This document shows positions 18,949 to 27,630 of a stretch of 64,000 nt of DNA, one piece after another. The stretch is from NCBI GenBank assembly GCA_964386535.1, contig CAYLRY010000014.1:1-64000 (forward strand). The letters are read 5' to 3'. Positions within the stretch are counted from its first letter, which is position 1, and each line of letters starts with the position of its first letter. The stretch comes from CAYLRY01 sp964386535. Lineage in GTDB: Bacteria > Chloroflexota > Dehalococcoidia > Dehalococcoidales > UBA3254. The position numbers and the translations under genes were made by a program. Below the pieces are notes generated by a model, which saw only the letters and a program-made list of their open reading frames with translations, did no database searches and was not told the origin of the DNA.

Positions 18949-20292
18949 ATGGAAAACAAAGACAGGAAAGAAGGCAAAGAGTATGTCCTTAAGATGGCTC
19001 GTGAACACAACGTAAAGTTTGTGGAGTTGTGGTTTACTGATATTCTGGGGCAACTGAAAAGCTACGCTATACCTGTATCAGAACTGGAAAGCGCGATCGA
19101 TAACGGCTTGGGTTTTGACGGCTCTTCAGTACAGGGTTATGCCCGTATTGACGAAAGCGATATGATGTCTGTACCGGATCTGGATACTTTTCAGTTATTA
19201 CCCTGGAGACCCAGGGAGGATGTCTGTCTGGCAAGAATGATATGCGATATTTATAACCCGGACAAGACGCCTTTCGAAGGCGATCCCAGATACATTTTAA
19301 AAAGGAACCTGAAAAAAGCCACAGAGATGGGCTATACCTTTTATGTAGGGCCGGAACTGGAATACTTCTATTTCAAAAACGATAAATCTACCGAAGGCCT
19401 GGATGAAGGCGGTTACTATGATATGACTTTAAGAGATGCTGCTTCCGAAATCAGGAACGAAACAGTGCTGGCTCTGGAAGAGATGGGAATAGGGATAGAC
19501 AAGTCTCATCATGAAGTGGCAGCCAGCCAGCATGAAATCGATATGAGGTATACTGATGCATTGACCATGGCAGACCAGGTAATGACATACCGGCTGGTGG
19601 TGAAGGAGATAGCGGACAGGCACGGCTGGTACGCCACCTTTATGCCGAAACCGAAATTCGGCATCAATGGTTCGGGTATGCATGTTCATCAATCGTTATT
19701 TAAAAATGGTAAAAACTCATTTTTCGACAAGAACGGCCTTTTCCATCTTTCCAAGTTAGCCCAAAGCTATGTGGCTGGTCTCCTGAAATATGCTCCGGAG
19801 TTTACTGCGGTAACCAACCAGTGGGTAAATTCTTACAAGCGTCTGGTTCCAGGTTACGAAGCGCCGGTTTATCTTTCCTGGGCTATTCGCAACCGCTCTG
19901 ATCTGGTTAGAGTTCCCGGATATGAACCCGGGAAAGAAAATGCTACCAGATTTGAGATCCGGTCTCCTGATCCAGCCTGCAATCCATACCTGTGTTTCAG
20001 TGTATTACTGACAGCCGGCCTCCAGGGTATCGAAGAAGGTCTGACCCCGCCTGCGCCAGCAGAAGGCAATGTATATCACATGTCTGATGAGGAAAGAAAG
20101 AAACTCAATATCGGTACTTTGCCAGGCAACCTGGGTGAAGCTTTACAATTAATGGAAAAAAGCAGCCTGGTTAAAAAGGCTCTGGGCGAACATACCTTCG
20201 AGACATTCCTGGCTAACAAAAAGAAGGAATGGGACAAATTCAGGACCTGGGTTTCAGACTACGAGATCAAGGAATATCTGCCTATCCTTTAG
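18949..20292 (+). CDS. glnA: Glutamine synthetase type I
   Basis: ATP-dependent amidation of glutamate, the entry point of ammonium assimilation; dodecameric cytoplasmic enzyme. The 447 residues carry the beta-grasp N-domain with GFDGSSVQGY (Asp50-loop), the metal-ligand stretch GPELEYFYF, the KPKFGINGSGMHVH region with the metal-binding His, the glutamate-binding NRSDLVRVPGY, and RFEIRSPDPACNPYL. The C-terminus lacks the adenylylation Tyr motif and the 25-residue insertion of the GSI-beta type, so this is the GSI-alpha kind, normally controlled by feedback and transcription rather than by adenylylation. That agrees with the unmodifiable PII nearby. ATG 18949 follows TTAGGAGGGAATTTC. Confidence 0.97.
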   Translation: MENKDRKEGKEYVLKMAREHNVKFVELWFTDILGQLKSYAIPVSELESAIDNGLGFDGSSVQGYARIDESDMMSVPDLDTFQLLPWRPREDVCLARMICDIYNPDKTPFEGDPRYILKRNLKKATEMGYTFYVGPELEYFYFKNDKSTEGLDEGGYYDMTLRDAASEIRNETVLALEEMGIGIDKSHHEVAASQHEIDMRYTDALTMADQVMTYRLVVKEIADRHGWYATFMPKPKFGINGSGMHVHQSLFKNGKNSFFDKNGLFHLSKLAQSYVAGLLKYAPEFTAVTNQWVNSYKRLVPGYEAPVYLSWAIRNRSDLVRVPGYEPGKENATRFEIRSPDPACNPYLCFSVLLTAGLQGIEEGLTPPAPAEGNVYHMSDEERKKLNIGTLPGNLGEALQLMEKSSLVKKALGEHTFETFLANKKKEWDKFRTWVSDYEIKEYLPIL

Positions 20293-20331
20293 TAGAATGC
20301 AGGAATCTGCCGCTATGGCAGGTGAAATAGA

Positions 20332-20367
20332 GCAAACTCCGGAAGTACAAATCCGGAGTTTGCCGTT
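20332..20367 (+). terminator. Hairpin terminator after glnA
   Basis: GCAAACTCCGG (20332-20342) pairs perfectly with CCGGAGTTTGC (20353-20363) around a 10-nt loop, followed by CGTTTG. The T tract is weak, but the 11-bp stem 40 nt after the glnA stop fits termination. Confidence 0.75.
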
Positions 20368-20482
20368 TGACTGGCCTTTTGTATACCACCGGTAACCCTG
20401 GATGTGCTAGTATAATCAAAGGGTGTTCCCCGAAGTAATAAAACCCGAGGAAAGGTGATGAGGGACAACTAAAAGGACTGTC

Positions 20483-21088
20483 ATGAAAATAGGAGTGATG
20501 GCTCTTCAGGGAGCTTTTATTGAGCATATCGAGGTAATCCGCAGGCTGGGGGAAGAGGCACGGGAAGTACGGCTGCCTGGTGATCTGAATAAAGTGGAAG
20601 GAATAATTATCCCGGGAGGCGAAAGCACCACTATTTTAAAACTAATACATGACTATGCACTATTTCAACCTCTAAAAGAAAAAATTCAGATGGGTCTACC
20701 GGTACTGGGGACCTGTGCGGGCATGATCTGTCTGGCTAAGAAGGTTTTAAATTCTCAGGAATCACATATTGAGCCTTTATCGGTGATGGATATCACGGTA
20801 AAACGCAACGCCTTCGGAAGGCAGGTTGACAGCTTTGAAACTGATCTGACCATCACAGGTTTGGAAGAAGAACCGTTCCATGCTGTTTTTATTCGGGCGC
20901 CTCTAATCACGGAAGTAGAAGCCAACGTTAAGGTGTTGGCCCGGCTGCCTGACGGAGTGATCGTGGCTGCACAGCAAAATAACATGCTGGTCACTTCTTT
21001 TCATCCAGAGTTGACGGCTGATACCAGATTGCATGGTTTATTCCTGAAAATGGTCAATATTCGGAATCAGGCACTTTCATACACATAA
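20483..21088 (+). CDS. pdxT: Pyridoxal 5'-phosphate synthase glutaminase subunit PdxT
   Basis: Glutaminase that channels ammonia to PdxS for direct PLP synthesis from ribose 5-phosphate and glyceraldehyde 3-phosphate. The 201 residues contain the GALQGAF-like start (MALQGAFIEHI), the PGGESTT motif near 47-53, nucleophile Cys in GTCAGMICL (about 79), and the His/Glu pair in SFHPELT near the end. Its partner pdxS is not adjacent. Start ATG at 20483 with AAGGA upstream. It lies between glnA and nrpR, a glutamine-using enzyme in a nitrogen cluster. Confidence 0.94.
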   Translation: MKIGVMALQGAFIEHIEVIRRLGEEAREVRLPGDLNKVEGIIIPGGESTTILKLIHDYALFQPLKEKIQMGLPVLGTCAGMICLAKKVLNSQESHIEPLSVMDITVKRNAFGRQVDSFETDLTITGLEEEPFHAVFIRAPLITEVEANVKVLARLPDGVIVAAQQNNMLVTSFHPELTADTRLHGLFLKMVNIRNQALSYT

Positions 21089-21191
21089 AAGTCACAATAC
21101 AAAAATTTAATAATACAAGCTTAATCCTGATTGATCATTTTTCCTTTTTTAAAATTTTTGACCTGCAATTGATATAGAGGTTTAACAAGTT

Positions 21192-22223
21192 ATGTCTGCT
21201 ATGAGAGAAGAAAGAGATATCCGCACGGTCCAGGCAGCCGGCTCGGATACCGAACGTAAGGTCATATCTATTCTAAAGGTATTAAGTGAATCCACCGAAC
21301 CCCTTGGATCCATCACTATTGCCCGCGAGCTTGAGCGTTACGGTATCATGTTGAGTGAGAGAGCAGTACGCTATCATTTAAGAATTACTGATGAACGAGG
21401 ATACACTCAGGCCCTGGGGCGTGATGGACGCATGCTGACTCCTCAGGGTCAGGATGAACTGCGGCTGGCTCTGGCGCCTGATCAGGTAGGATTTATCCTG
21501 GATAAATTGGAGCTGATGGCATATAAGACCACTTTCGACCCGGAAAAGAAGAGCGGGCTGGTGCCCATAAATACTTCTTTGATGGATGCCCCGGTTTTCC
21601 ATCAGGCTCTGACGAAGATGAAAGAGGTCTTTAAAGCTGATCTGGCAGTTAGCCCTCTGGTGGCTGTGGCCGGCGAAGGGGAAAAAATCGGTTCGGTGGT
21701 GGTGCCGTCAGGTAAGACAGCACTGGCGACGGTGTGCAGCGTAGTGGTCAATGGAGTTCTGTTAAAGGCAGGTATACCCATTGAATCCAGATTTGGGGGT
21801 GTGCTGGAACTGCGCAGATCATTGCCAAGACGCTTTGTGGCGATAATCAGCTATGCCGGTACATCACTGGACCCTTCGGAGCAATATATCCGCGCCGGGA
21901 TGACCAGCGTGGGTGAAGCGACTCAAACCGGCAACGGTAAAATACTGGCCAATTTCCGTGAGATACCGGCACCTGCCCGCAGCCTGGTAGAACAGAAAAT
22001 AGCCCTTTTAAAAGACGCAAACATCAATGGCGTATGCCTGCTGGGCAATACCAGCGAGCCTCTTTGCCAGATTTCCGTAGGATTGAATCGAGTGGGAATG
22101 ATATTACTGGGCGGTCTCAATCCAGCCGCAGCAGCAGTAGAGAGCGGTATTTCCATGGAGAACATGGGAGAAAGCGGTCTGATCGAATATTCCCAGCTAA
22201 AAAGCATTTGGGAACTTCTTTAA
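21192..22223 (+). CDS. nrpR: NrpR-family nitrogen regulator
   Basis: A 343-residue transcription factor. The N-terminal winged helix (about 20-90) includes ERKVISILKVLSES and SERAVRYHLRITDERG. The remainder (about 95-343) is one NrpR regulatory domain (DUF128), with MDAPVFHQALTKMKEV, the long SKFGG-like segment ESRFGGVLELR, and GMILLGGLNPAAAAVE. In methanogenic archaea NrpR represses nif, glnA and amt genes and is released by 2-oxoglutarate. It is rare in bacteria. Here it has one regulatory domain, whereas some archaeal forms have two. It ends the nitrogen island, next to pdxT and glnA. Start ATG 21192; ATG at 21201 is also possible, and the ribosome site is modest (GAGGTTTAACAAGTT). Confidence 0.93.
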   Translation: MSAMREERDIRTVQAAGSDTERKVISILKVLSESTEPLGSITIARELERYGIMLSERAVRYHLRITDERGYTQALGRDGRMLTPQGQDELRLALAPDQVGFILDKLELMAYKTTFDPEKKSGLVPINTSLMDAPVFHQALTKMKEVFKADLAVSPLVAVAGEGEKIGSVVVPSGKTALATVCSVVVNGVLLKAGIPIESRFGGVLELRRSLPRRFVAIISYAGTSLDPSEQYIRAGMTSVGEATQTGNGKILANFREIPAPARSLVEQKIALLKDANINGVCLLGNTSEPLCQISVGLNRVGMILLGGLNPAAAAVESGISMENMGESGLIEYSQLKSIWELL

Positions 22224-22439
22224 GTTGAAAAATAGTATAACGGGGTTAAACCTTTTAACCCAATACATTTTATCAAATGTAAATTCTCTCTAGCTTATTA
22301 CAATTATTTGGCCAGTAAACCGGTATTTTGAGCATTTTTACCGCAAGAAGCGTATTGTTTATAAATTACCATTTTTAGTCGTGAATACATAAAGGCGGCC
22401 TGCACTTGTCAATATAATAAAATCAATAACGATTGTCGC

Positions 22440-22468
22440 TTGACAATAGTACTATGAGATGTTAGAAT
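22440..22468 (+). promoter_or_regulatory. Sigma-70-type promoter for the ABC importer transcript
   Basis: TTGACA (22440-22445), a 17-bp spacer, and TAGAAT (22463-22468) make a near-consensus promoter. Transcription would begin near 22475, leaving an untranslated leader of about 280 nt before the binding-protein gene at 22754. Confidence 0.65.
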
Positions 22469-22639
22469 GGCACCTAATTAAAAATTCTATTTTATCGGTC
22501 TAAGTTGGTAGGCAATGATATGTAAATACTTCTGGAGCATTTGCAGGTCTCATTCAAAAGCGGTATAAAAATTACTATACTAACCAGGTTTGGAATTAAT
22601 AACAAAATATCATGTTTAGCGGAGTATTAAATCAGCCTT

Positions 22640-22710
22640 ATCACATACTTGAGGATACGGGAAGGTGTGAAAAACCCGCAATTTAGGGCATATTTCATGC
22701 CCTGTTTTTA
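22640..22710 (+). promoter_or_regulatory. Structured leader with terminator-like hairpin before the ABC importer
   Basis: The end of the long leader carries GGGAAGGTGTGAAAAACCCGC (within 22658-22679) followed by AGGGCAT (22685-22691) pairing with ATGCCCT (22697-22703) and then GTTTTTATT. The hairpin plus T tract looks like an attenuator terminator. The preceding GGGAA/GTGAAAA/CGCAA string recalls fragments of cobalamin riboswitches, but the conserved CACTGT core is absent, so the ligand, if any, is unknown. Upstream of it, GGGTTAAA (22243-22250) pairs with TTTAACCC (22254-22261). The rest of the 530-bp gap holds no gene that I can see. Confidence 0.4.
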
Positions 22711-22753
22711 TTATCATAATAACCAGGTTCGATAAAAAAGGAGGAAAGGAAGA

Positions 22754-24463
22754 ATGAAAACTAAGGTACTTTGGGTGGCGATAGGCTTCCTAGTTGCTTT
22801 CGCCATGGTGCTGGCTTCCTGCGGGGGTGATACTACAACATCTGCTCCAGCCACTACAACTGCCAAGCCAGTTACCACCAGCACTACTGTTGCCCCGGCT
22901 ACTACTACAGCCAAACCGATTACCACTTCTGCTTTCACTGTGGCACCAACCTCCACTACCACTACCTCTAAACCAGCTCCTTTGAGCACCACACAAGCAG
23001 CTACCGGGACCGTTAAAAGGGGCGGCATATTAAAGGTTATTACGGGCGCCCCAACTAATTTAGGCATACCATGGGAAGGGGGTGCGCCGCCTGATCTGTG
23101 GCTGACCTGTCCGGCTGTGGAAACCCTGTGCCGTCCCGATGAAAATGGTAACTATGTCCCATGGCTGGCCACCGGATGGACCATCGCCCCTGACTACAAA
23201 TCGGTAACCTTTAACCTGAGGAAGGGCGTCAAGTTTCATGACGGTACACCTTTTAATGCTGAAGCCGTTAAGTATAATTTTGAAACTAATGCCAAATCAG
23301 CCATGCCTGAGATGAAAGCCATAACTTCAGTAGATGTAATTGATGAGTATACAGCCAAAGTGAACCTATCTAAGTATGAGCCGCATATCTGGGGTCTGTG
23401 GGCGGCCAACAGATCCGGCTGGATGGTATCTCCCACTGCAGCTAAAACCATGTCTGCCGAGGAAAGGCGGACGCATCCGGTAGGTACCGGTCCTTTTAAG
23501 TATCAAGACTACAAACGGGATGTCTATCTCAAATTCACCCGCTTCGATGACTACTGGCAGGCAGGTAAGCCTTATCTGGACGGTATTGAATATCAAATTA
23601 TACTTGACAATGTTACTGCTATCATTGCCTTAAAGGCAGGGGTTGCCCAGGTTCATTACAACCTGATGCCCAAGGATGCCGCAGATTTGCAGAAAAATGG
23701 ATTTACCATCACAGGCGCCCGGGGCAGCATCTACCAGTGGTTACCGGACAGCGCCAACGCCAACTCACCCTGGTCCAAGCTGGAGGTACGTCAGGCTGCT
23801 CAGCATGCCCTCGATACGGTAGCCATGGCCAAAGCCCAGGCCCTCGGCTGGGGGGATCCCTACTGGAACCAGGTATTCCCCAAGTTCAGCTATGCCTATG
23901 ATCCAACCATAGTTGGTTATCCCTATGATCCGGCCAAAGCTAAAGCTTTATTGACCAAAGCCGGCTATCCTAATGGCTTCACAACCAGCCTGTATTGTAC
24001 TGCGCCGCCGCTGGGAGACCTTGAAACCTCTACCCAGAACTTCCTGCAGCAGGTGGGTATAAAAGCCGAGATAAAACCCCTGGCAGGGGCTGCATATGGC
24101 CAGGCTAGCATGCAGGGCTGGAACAACGGGCTGTACCGCAGCCAGTCAACAGCCAGCGTGGGCACAGACCCGGGTTACCAGATGAGCGTCTACATGAGCA
24201 GTCCTGCGTACAACTGGGTAAGCGTTGCTCGTCCTGACGATTTTAAAGTTATTTATGACAAGGCGATGAAGGAAACAGATTGGAACAAACGGGCAGTAGC
24301 TTTTAAGGAGTTATGCAAAAACATCATAGACACCAATGCCCTGATTATCTCAACCTGGAATGTCTATCTGTTGGCGGCCAAAACACCTGAAGTCCAGGGT
24401 GACCATATACGTGATATATGGACCATGACCTGGACGCCGGAGGACGCCTGGTTGAACAAATAA
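22754..24463 (+). CDS. Extracellular solute-binding lipoprotein, family 5 (peptide/nickel type)
   Basis: Lipid-anchored binding protein of an ABC importer, 569 residues. The signal peptide ends in the lipobox VLASC with Cys23. Residues about 27-85 are a low-complexity Thr/Ser/Pro/Ala linker with repeated TTTAKP units, likely a flexible spacer at the cell surface. From about 90 the SBP_bac_5 fold follows (VKRGGILKV, ATGWTIAPD, TFNLRKGVKFHDGTPF, HPVGTGPFKY). The substrate could be peptides, nickel or another ligand; the sequence does not decide. The gene is led by a long structured UTR and followed by a stable hairpin before the permeases, a common way to make more binding protein than permease. 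Confidence 0.92.
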   Translation: MKTKVLWVAIGFLVAFAMVLASCGGDTTTSAPATTTAKPVTTSTTVAPATTTAKPITTSAFTVAPTSTTTTSKPAPLSTTQAATGTVKRGGILKVITGAPTNLGIPWEGGAPPDLWLTCPAVETLCRPDENGNYVPWLATGWTIAPDYKSVTFNLRKGVKFHDGTPFNAEAVKYNFETNAKSAMPEMKAITSVDVIDEYTAKVNLSKYEPHIWGLWAANRSGWMVSPTAAKTMSAEERRTHPVGTGPFKYQDYKRDVYLKFTRFDDYWQAGKPYLDGIEYQIILDNVTAIIALKAGVAQVHYNLMPKDAADLQKNGFTITGARGSIYQWLPDSANANSPWSKLEVRQAAQHALDTVAMAKAQALGWGDPYWNQVFPKFSYAYDPTIVGYPYDPAKAKALLTKAGYPNGFTTSLYCTAPPLGDLETSTQNFLQQVGIKAEIKPLAGAAYGQASMQGWNNGLYRSQSTASVGTDPGYQMSVYMSSPAYNWVSVARPDDFKVIYDKAMKETDWNKRAVAFKELCKNIIDTNALIISTWNVYLLAAKTPEVQGDHIRDIWTMTWTPEDAWLNK

Positions 24464-24508
24464 TCCAAGGTCTTCTTTTTAAAGAAGAATAAAGTTTTAA
24501 GTCTTTTC

Positions 24509-24545
24509 ATAGGGTACCCGCGGTTTAATACCGCTGGTACCCTAT
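24509..24545 (+). repeat. Strong intercistronic hairpin between binding-protein and permease genes
   Basis: ATAGGGTACC (24509-24518) pairs with GGTACCCTAT (24536-24545) and, after one C/T mismatch, GCGGT (24520-24524) pairs with ACCGC (24530-24534) around a TTAAT loop. There is no T tract after it. It probably protects the upstream mRNA or lowers read-through into the permeases. Confidence 0.75.
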
Positions 24546-24586
24546 AGCGAGCGAAATTATCGGTAACTTCCAGGCGGAGTGGGGGA

Positions 24587-25543
24587 ATGACAACTTATAT
24601 TATCCGTCGCTTATTACAGGGCATTTTGGTACTTATTATTGTCTCTATATTTATTTTTTTAGTGATGCGGCTTTTGCCTGGGGACCCTCTGATGCTCTAT
24701 ATTGCTCAATCGCAAATTCAAAACATCTCTCCCGAGGACCTGGCAAAACTCAGGGCTCAGTTTGGACTGGACCAAAATCTGTTCATGCAGTATATCAACT
24801 GGATAGGTGGCGTTTTCCGTGGCGACCTTGGTGACTCCATCATGCTTGGACAGAGCGTAGGAACTCTCATGGCTGAACGCATGCCTGTAACCCTCCATCT
24901 GGGCCTTCTATCCATAATATTTAGTTCTATAGTAGGCACGACCTTTGGGGTGATCTGTGCGTTAAGACGCGGAAAATGGATTGACAGCTTATTGACCATA
25001 CTGGCCAATCTGGGCATCACCGCCCCTTCCTTCTGGGTGGCTATTATGCTGATGTATTTTCTATCGTTAAAGCTAAATTTACTGCCTGTATACGGGTATA
25101 CCTCTCCTTTCGAAGATTTCTGGCTCAGCCTCAAGCAGGTGATATTGCCGGTATTTTGCCTCTCGGTGTTTTCTTTAGCCTCTCTGACGCGCCAGGCTCG
25201 TTCAGCTACATTGGAAGTGGTAAGGCAGGACTATATCCGCACTGCCTGGGCCAAGGGCTTGAGAGAAAGGACTATTGTTTTAAGGCACATAATTAAAAAT
25301 TCACTAATTCCGGTGGTCACCATGCTGGGCATGCAGGTGGGGTTTATCTTCGGCGGCTCGGTGCTGATAGAGACTGTATTTAACATCCCGGGTGTCGGCA
25401 GGATGATGAAGGATGGGGTTTTTACCCAGGATTACCAGATCGTTCAATCAGGCGTGCTGATCATTTCCACGGTTGTGGTACTAGCCAATCTTATCGTAGA
25501 CATCTCCTATGGCTGGTTTGACCCCAGAATTAGATACGAATAG
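24587..25543 (+). CDS. ABC importer permease, DppB/OppB type
   Basis: A 318-residue inner-membrane permease with about six hydrophobic helices. The N-terminus TYIIRRLLQGILVLIIVS is the classic DppB opening. The cytoplasmic EAA loop for contact with the ATPase is visible around DYIRTAWAKGLRERTIVLRH, and the C-terminus has GGSVLIETVFNIPGVGRMM and ends in YGWFDPRIRYE, all typical. Start ATG 24587 follows GGCGGAGTGGGGGA. It pairs with the next permease 8 nt downstream. Confidence 0.94.
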   Translation: MTTYIIRRLLQGILVLIIVSIFIFLVMRLLPGDPLMLYIAQSQIQNISPEDLAKLRAQFGLDQNLFMQYINWIGGVFRGDLGDSIMLGQSVGTLMAERMPVTLHLGLLSIIFSSIVGTTFGVICALRRGKWIDSLLTILANLGITAPSFWVAIMLMYFLSLKLNLLPVYGYTSPFEDFWLSLKQVILPVFCLSVFSLASLTRQARSATLEVVRQDYIRTAWAKGLRERTIVLRHIIKNSLIPVVTMLGMQVGFIFGGSVLIETVFNIPGVGRMMKDGVFTQDYQIVQSGVLIISTVVVLANLIVDISYGWFDPRIRYE

Positions 25544-25551
25544 GGAAGATA

Positions 25552-26463
25552 ATGACGAATAATCCAGAAACAACTAAGCAAGCCTTAACTGGTGAACTGG
25601 AGGCAGCGCCGCCCCATTACAGCGAATTCCGGCGCGTATTAAGAGTATTCTTCGGACGGAAACTGGCCGTTGTGGGTCTAATCTTTATTATAATTTTGAT
25701 AATTTTTGCCATATTTGGTCCTTTTTTTGCCCCTTATGATCCTGATTTAATGCAACTGGATAAAGGACTGGAACAGCCTTCCCGGGAGCACTGGCTGGGG
25801 ACCGATTCTTTAGGGCGAGATGTTTTAAGCCGGGTGATATACGGTAGCCGGACTTCACTTATAATAGGCCTGGCGGCAGTTATGGCGGCGGCATTAATCG
25901 GGGAAACCATGGGGCTGGCGGCAGCGCATTATGGAGGTTTGACCTATTCTATCATTATGAGATTTACGGACGCACTAATGTCCATTCCCATGATGTTAAA
26001 TGCTTTCGTCATCGCGGCTGTGCTCGGCGGCGGAGTGAAGAACGTCATTATTGCGCTGGCTGTCGGTGGCATTGCCGGACAATGCCGGATGATGTGCGGC
26101 ATGGCTATGACCATCAAACAAAATGACTATATGATGGCAGGGCGTTCAATAGGGGCGAGTGATATACGTATGATGCTGAGGCATATCTTCCCCAATGCTT
26201 TCCCGCCACTGCTGGTTTTGATTACCATGAATATAGGAATGGTAATCCTCTCGGAAGCTGCCCTTAGCTTTCTGGGAATAGGTATAACACCGCCAACCAT
26301 AGCCTGGGGTAGCATGATCAATGACGGCTATGGATACCTTCTAACTAATCCCATCCTGTCTTTCGCCCCGGGTGCGGCTATCATGATGGTGGTATTCGGA
26401 TTTAATATGATGGGTGACGGTTTGAGAGATTCTCTCGATCCGAAACTCAGGGGTACATTGTAA
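25552..26463 (+). CDS. ABC importer permease, DppC/OppC type
   Basis: A 303-residue inner-membrane permease, partner of the preceding gene. The N-terminal segment has FFGRKLAVVGLIFI and the periplasmic PYDPDLMQLDKGL followed by HWLGTDSLGRDVLSRVIYGSR, a DppC hallmark. The EAA loop is in DYMMAGRSIGASDIRMMLRH. The C-terminus ends in GDGLRDSLDPKLRGTL. The dppD and dppF ATPase genes that normally follow are absent; the next gene is on the opposite strand. The importer must borrow an ATPase encoded elsewhere, or the operon has been split. Confidence 0.94.
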   Translation: MTNNPETTKQALTGELEAAPPHYSEFRRVLRVFFGRKLAVVGLIFIIILIIFAIFGPFFAPYDPDLMQLDKGLEQPSREHWLGTDSLGRDVLSRVIYGSRTSLIIGLAAVMAAALIGETMGLAAAHYGGLTYSIIMRFTDALMSIPMMLNAFVIAAVLGGGVKNVIIALAVGGIAGQCRMMCGMAMTIKQNDYMMAGRSIGASDIRMMLRHIFPNAFPPLLVLITMNIGMVILSEAALSFLGIGITPPTIAWGSMINDGYGYLLTNPILSFAPGAAIMMVVFGFNMMGDGLRDSLDPKLRGTL

Positions 26464-26561
26464 ACAAGAATCAGGCTGATATTGAAGTGCCTTTCTTATA
26501 ATATCTATATCTGCTTGAAGAGGGTGGTAAACACAAACCGCTGGCTGTTTCAGAAACCTTA

Positions 26562-27302
26562 TCAGTTTACTGCGCCAGCAATAACCTTTATGTTCCCATG
26601 TATGCTGATGATGATTTCTTTAGAAGGAACTTCGACGCCGCTGGTTTCCATGGCTTTTCGCGCCATGTAAGCCAGGCCTGAACAACAGGGCACTTCCATA
26701 TGGACCACGGTCAGGCTCTTGATACCTGAAGTCTGTAAGATTGCGGTTAATTTGGCCAGATGTGCGGCAAAATCATCCAGTTTAGGGCAGGCTACCAGGA
26801 TACTGCGGTCTCTTAAAAAATCACGGTGCAGATTAGGGTAAGCAAAAGGCACACAATCGGCAATCAGTACCACATCCCTGGATTTAAGGAAACCGGCGCC
26901 GGGTGGGACCAGGGCCAGTTGCACCGGCCAGTGATTGAGCGTGGGCTCCTGTTCTGTACCTGTTGAAAACGCGGCCATGCTTTTCGTTCTGGGTATTTCT
27001 CTGGCTGCACTTCCACGGCAAAGGCCAGAGTTATCTCCGGCGGTTGAAGACTTTTCTTTTAGATGCTGTTTGGCTGCCTCTTCATCAAAGTCCTGAGCTT
27101 CTCTTTCAATAATACGGATGGCATCCTGCGGGCATTTTACCAGGCAGGCGGCCAGTCCATCGCAATATTTTTCGTTAATTAACCGGGCTTTTCCATTTTC
27201 CAGGGCCAGGGCCCCTTCGGCGCAAGCCTGCAGGCAGGCTCCGCAGCCGTTACACTTTTCTTCATCGATCTGGATGATTTTTCTAATTACTTTAGCTCTC
27301 AT
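26562..27302 (-). CDS. Ferredoxin-domain iron-sulfur protein
   Basis: A 246-residue protein with an N-terminal ferredoxin region and a C-terminal domain that I do not recognise by name. Cys17, 20, 23 and 27 form a full 4Fe-4S motif (CNGCGACLQAC). The second motif is reduced, with Cys47, 53 and 57 in CDGLAACLVKCP. After a linker, residues 125-246 hold Cys150, Cys172 and a Cys206-Cys207 pair in VPCCSGL, which could bind another cluster. It probably carries electrons or senses redox state. It follows the zinc-ribbon gene by 17 nt and belongs to the Crp/GH13 transcript. Start ATG 27302 with GAGGT upstream. Confidence 0.82.
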   Translation of the reverse strand: MRAKVIRKIIQIDEEKCNGCGACLQACAEGALALENGKARLINEKYCDGLAACLVKCPQDAIRIIEREAQDFDEEAAKQHLKEKSSTAGDNSGLCRGSAAREIPRTKSMAAFSTGTEQEPTLNHWPVQLALVPPGAGFLKSRDVVLIADCVPFAYPNLHRDFLRDRSILVACPKLDDFAAHLAKLTAILQTSGIKSLTVVHMEVPCCSGLAYMARKAMETSGVEVPSKEIIISIHGNIKVIAGAVN

Positions 27303-27319
27303 CTTAAAACCTCTTCAAA

Positions 27320-27550
27320 CTACTCAATGCCTTTGAGGGTTTTCCAGCGCTCATCCCCCAGGCATTCACGGGCTTTAGAACACCATTCGATACAGGTAGG
27401 CACGTTTTCTCTGTAAACATAGTTCCCGCATTTACGGCATTTAATGCGGGTCTCATCAGAAAAAATTTCCACTTCACTTCCACAAGTGGGGCATTTATGG
27501 AGGGATACTTTCAGGTTTCTTCCGTCCTGACCAGGGCAGCGGCTGACCAT
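27320..27550 (-). CDS. Small zinc-ribbon protein
   Basis: A 76-residue protein with CPTCG and CRKCG pairs about 17 residues apart, a zinc ribbon or rubredoxin-like knuckle, then a Cys-rich tail with CIEWCSKAREC. I prefer ATG 27550 because CAGGAGG lies just upstream; a longer frame reaching 27634 would overlap the Crp gene and adds unconserved-looking residues. It is sandwiched between the Crp/Fnr regulator and the ferredoxin gene, which suggests a common redox role. Function unknown. Confidence 0.7.
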   Translation of the reverse strand: MVSRCPGQDGRNLKVSLHKCPTCGSEVEIFSDETRIKCRKCGNYVYRENVPTCIEWCSKARECLGDERWKTLKGIE

Positions 27551-27630
27551 CTCTTTTTCCTCCTGGAATCCTATTTTCTCCTCTTCAACTATATTGTAAG
27601 AGATGATTCCGGGAGAATCTATGATCCAGG

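Noticed and set aside
22640..22680. Full cobalamin riboswitch before the ABC importer
   Set aside because: The conserved CACTGT core and B12 box are missing. Kept only as a low-confidence leader element.
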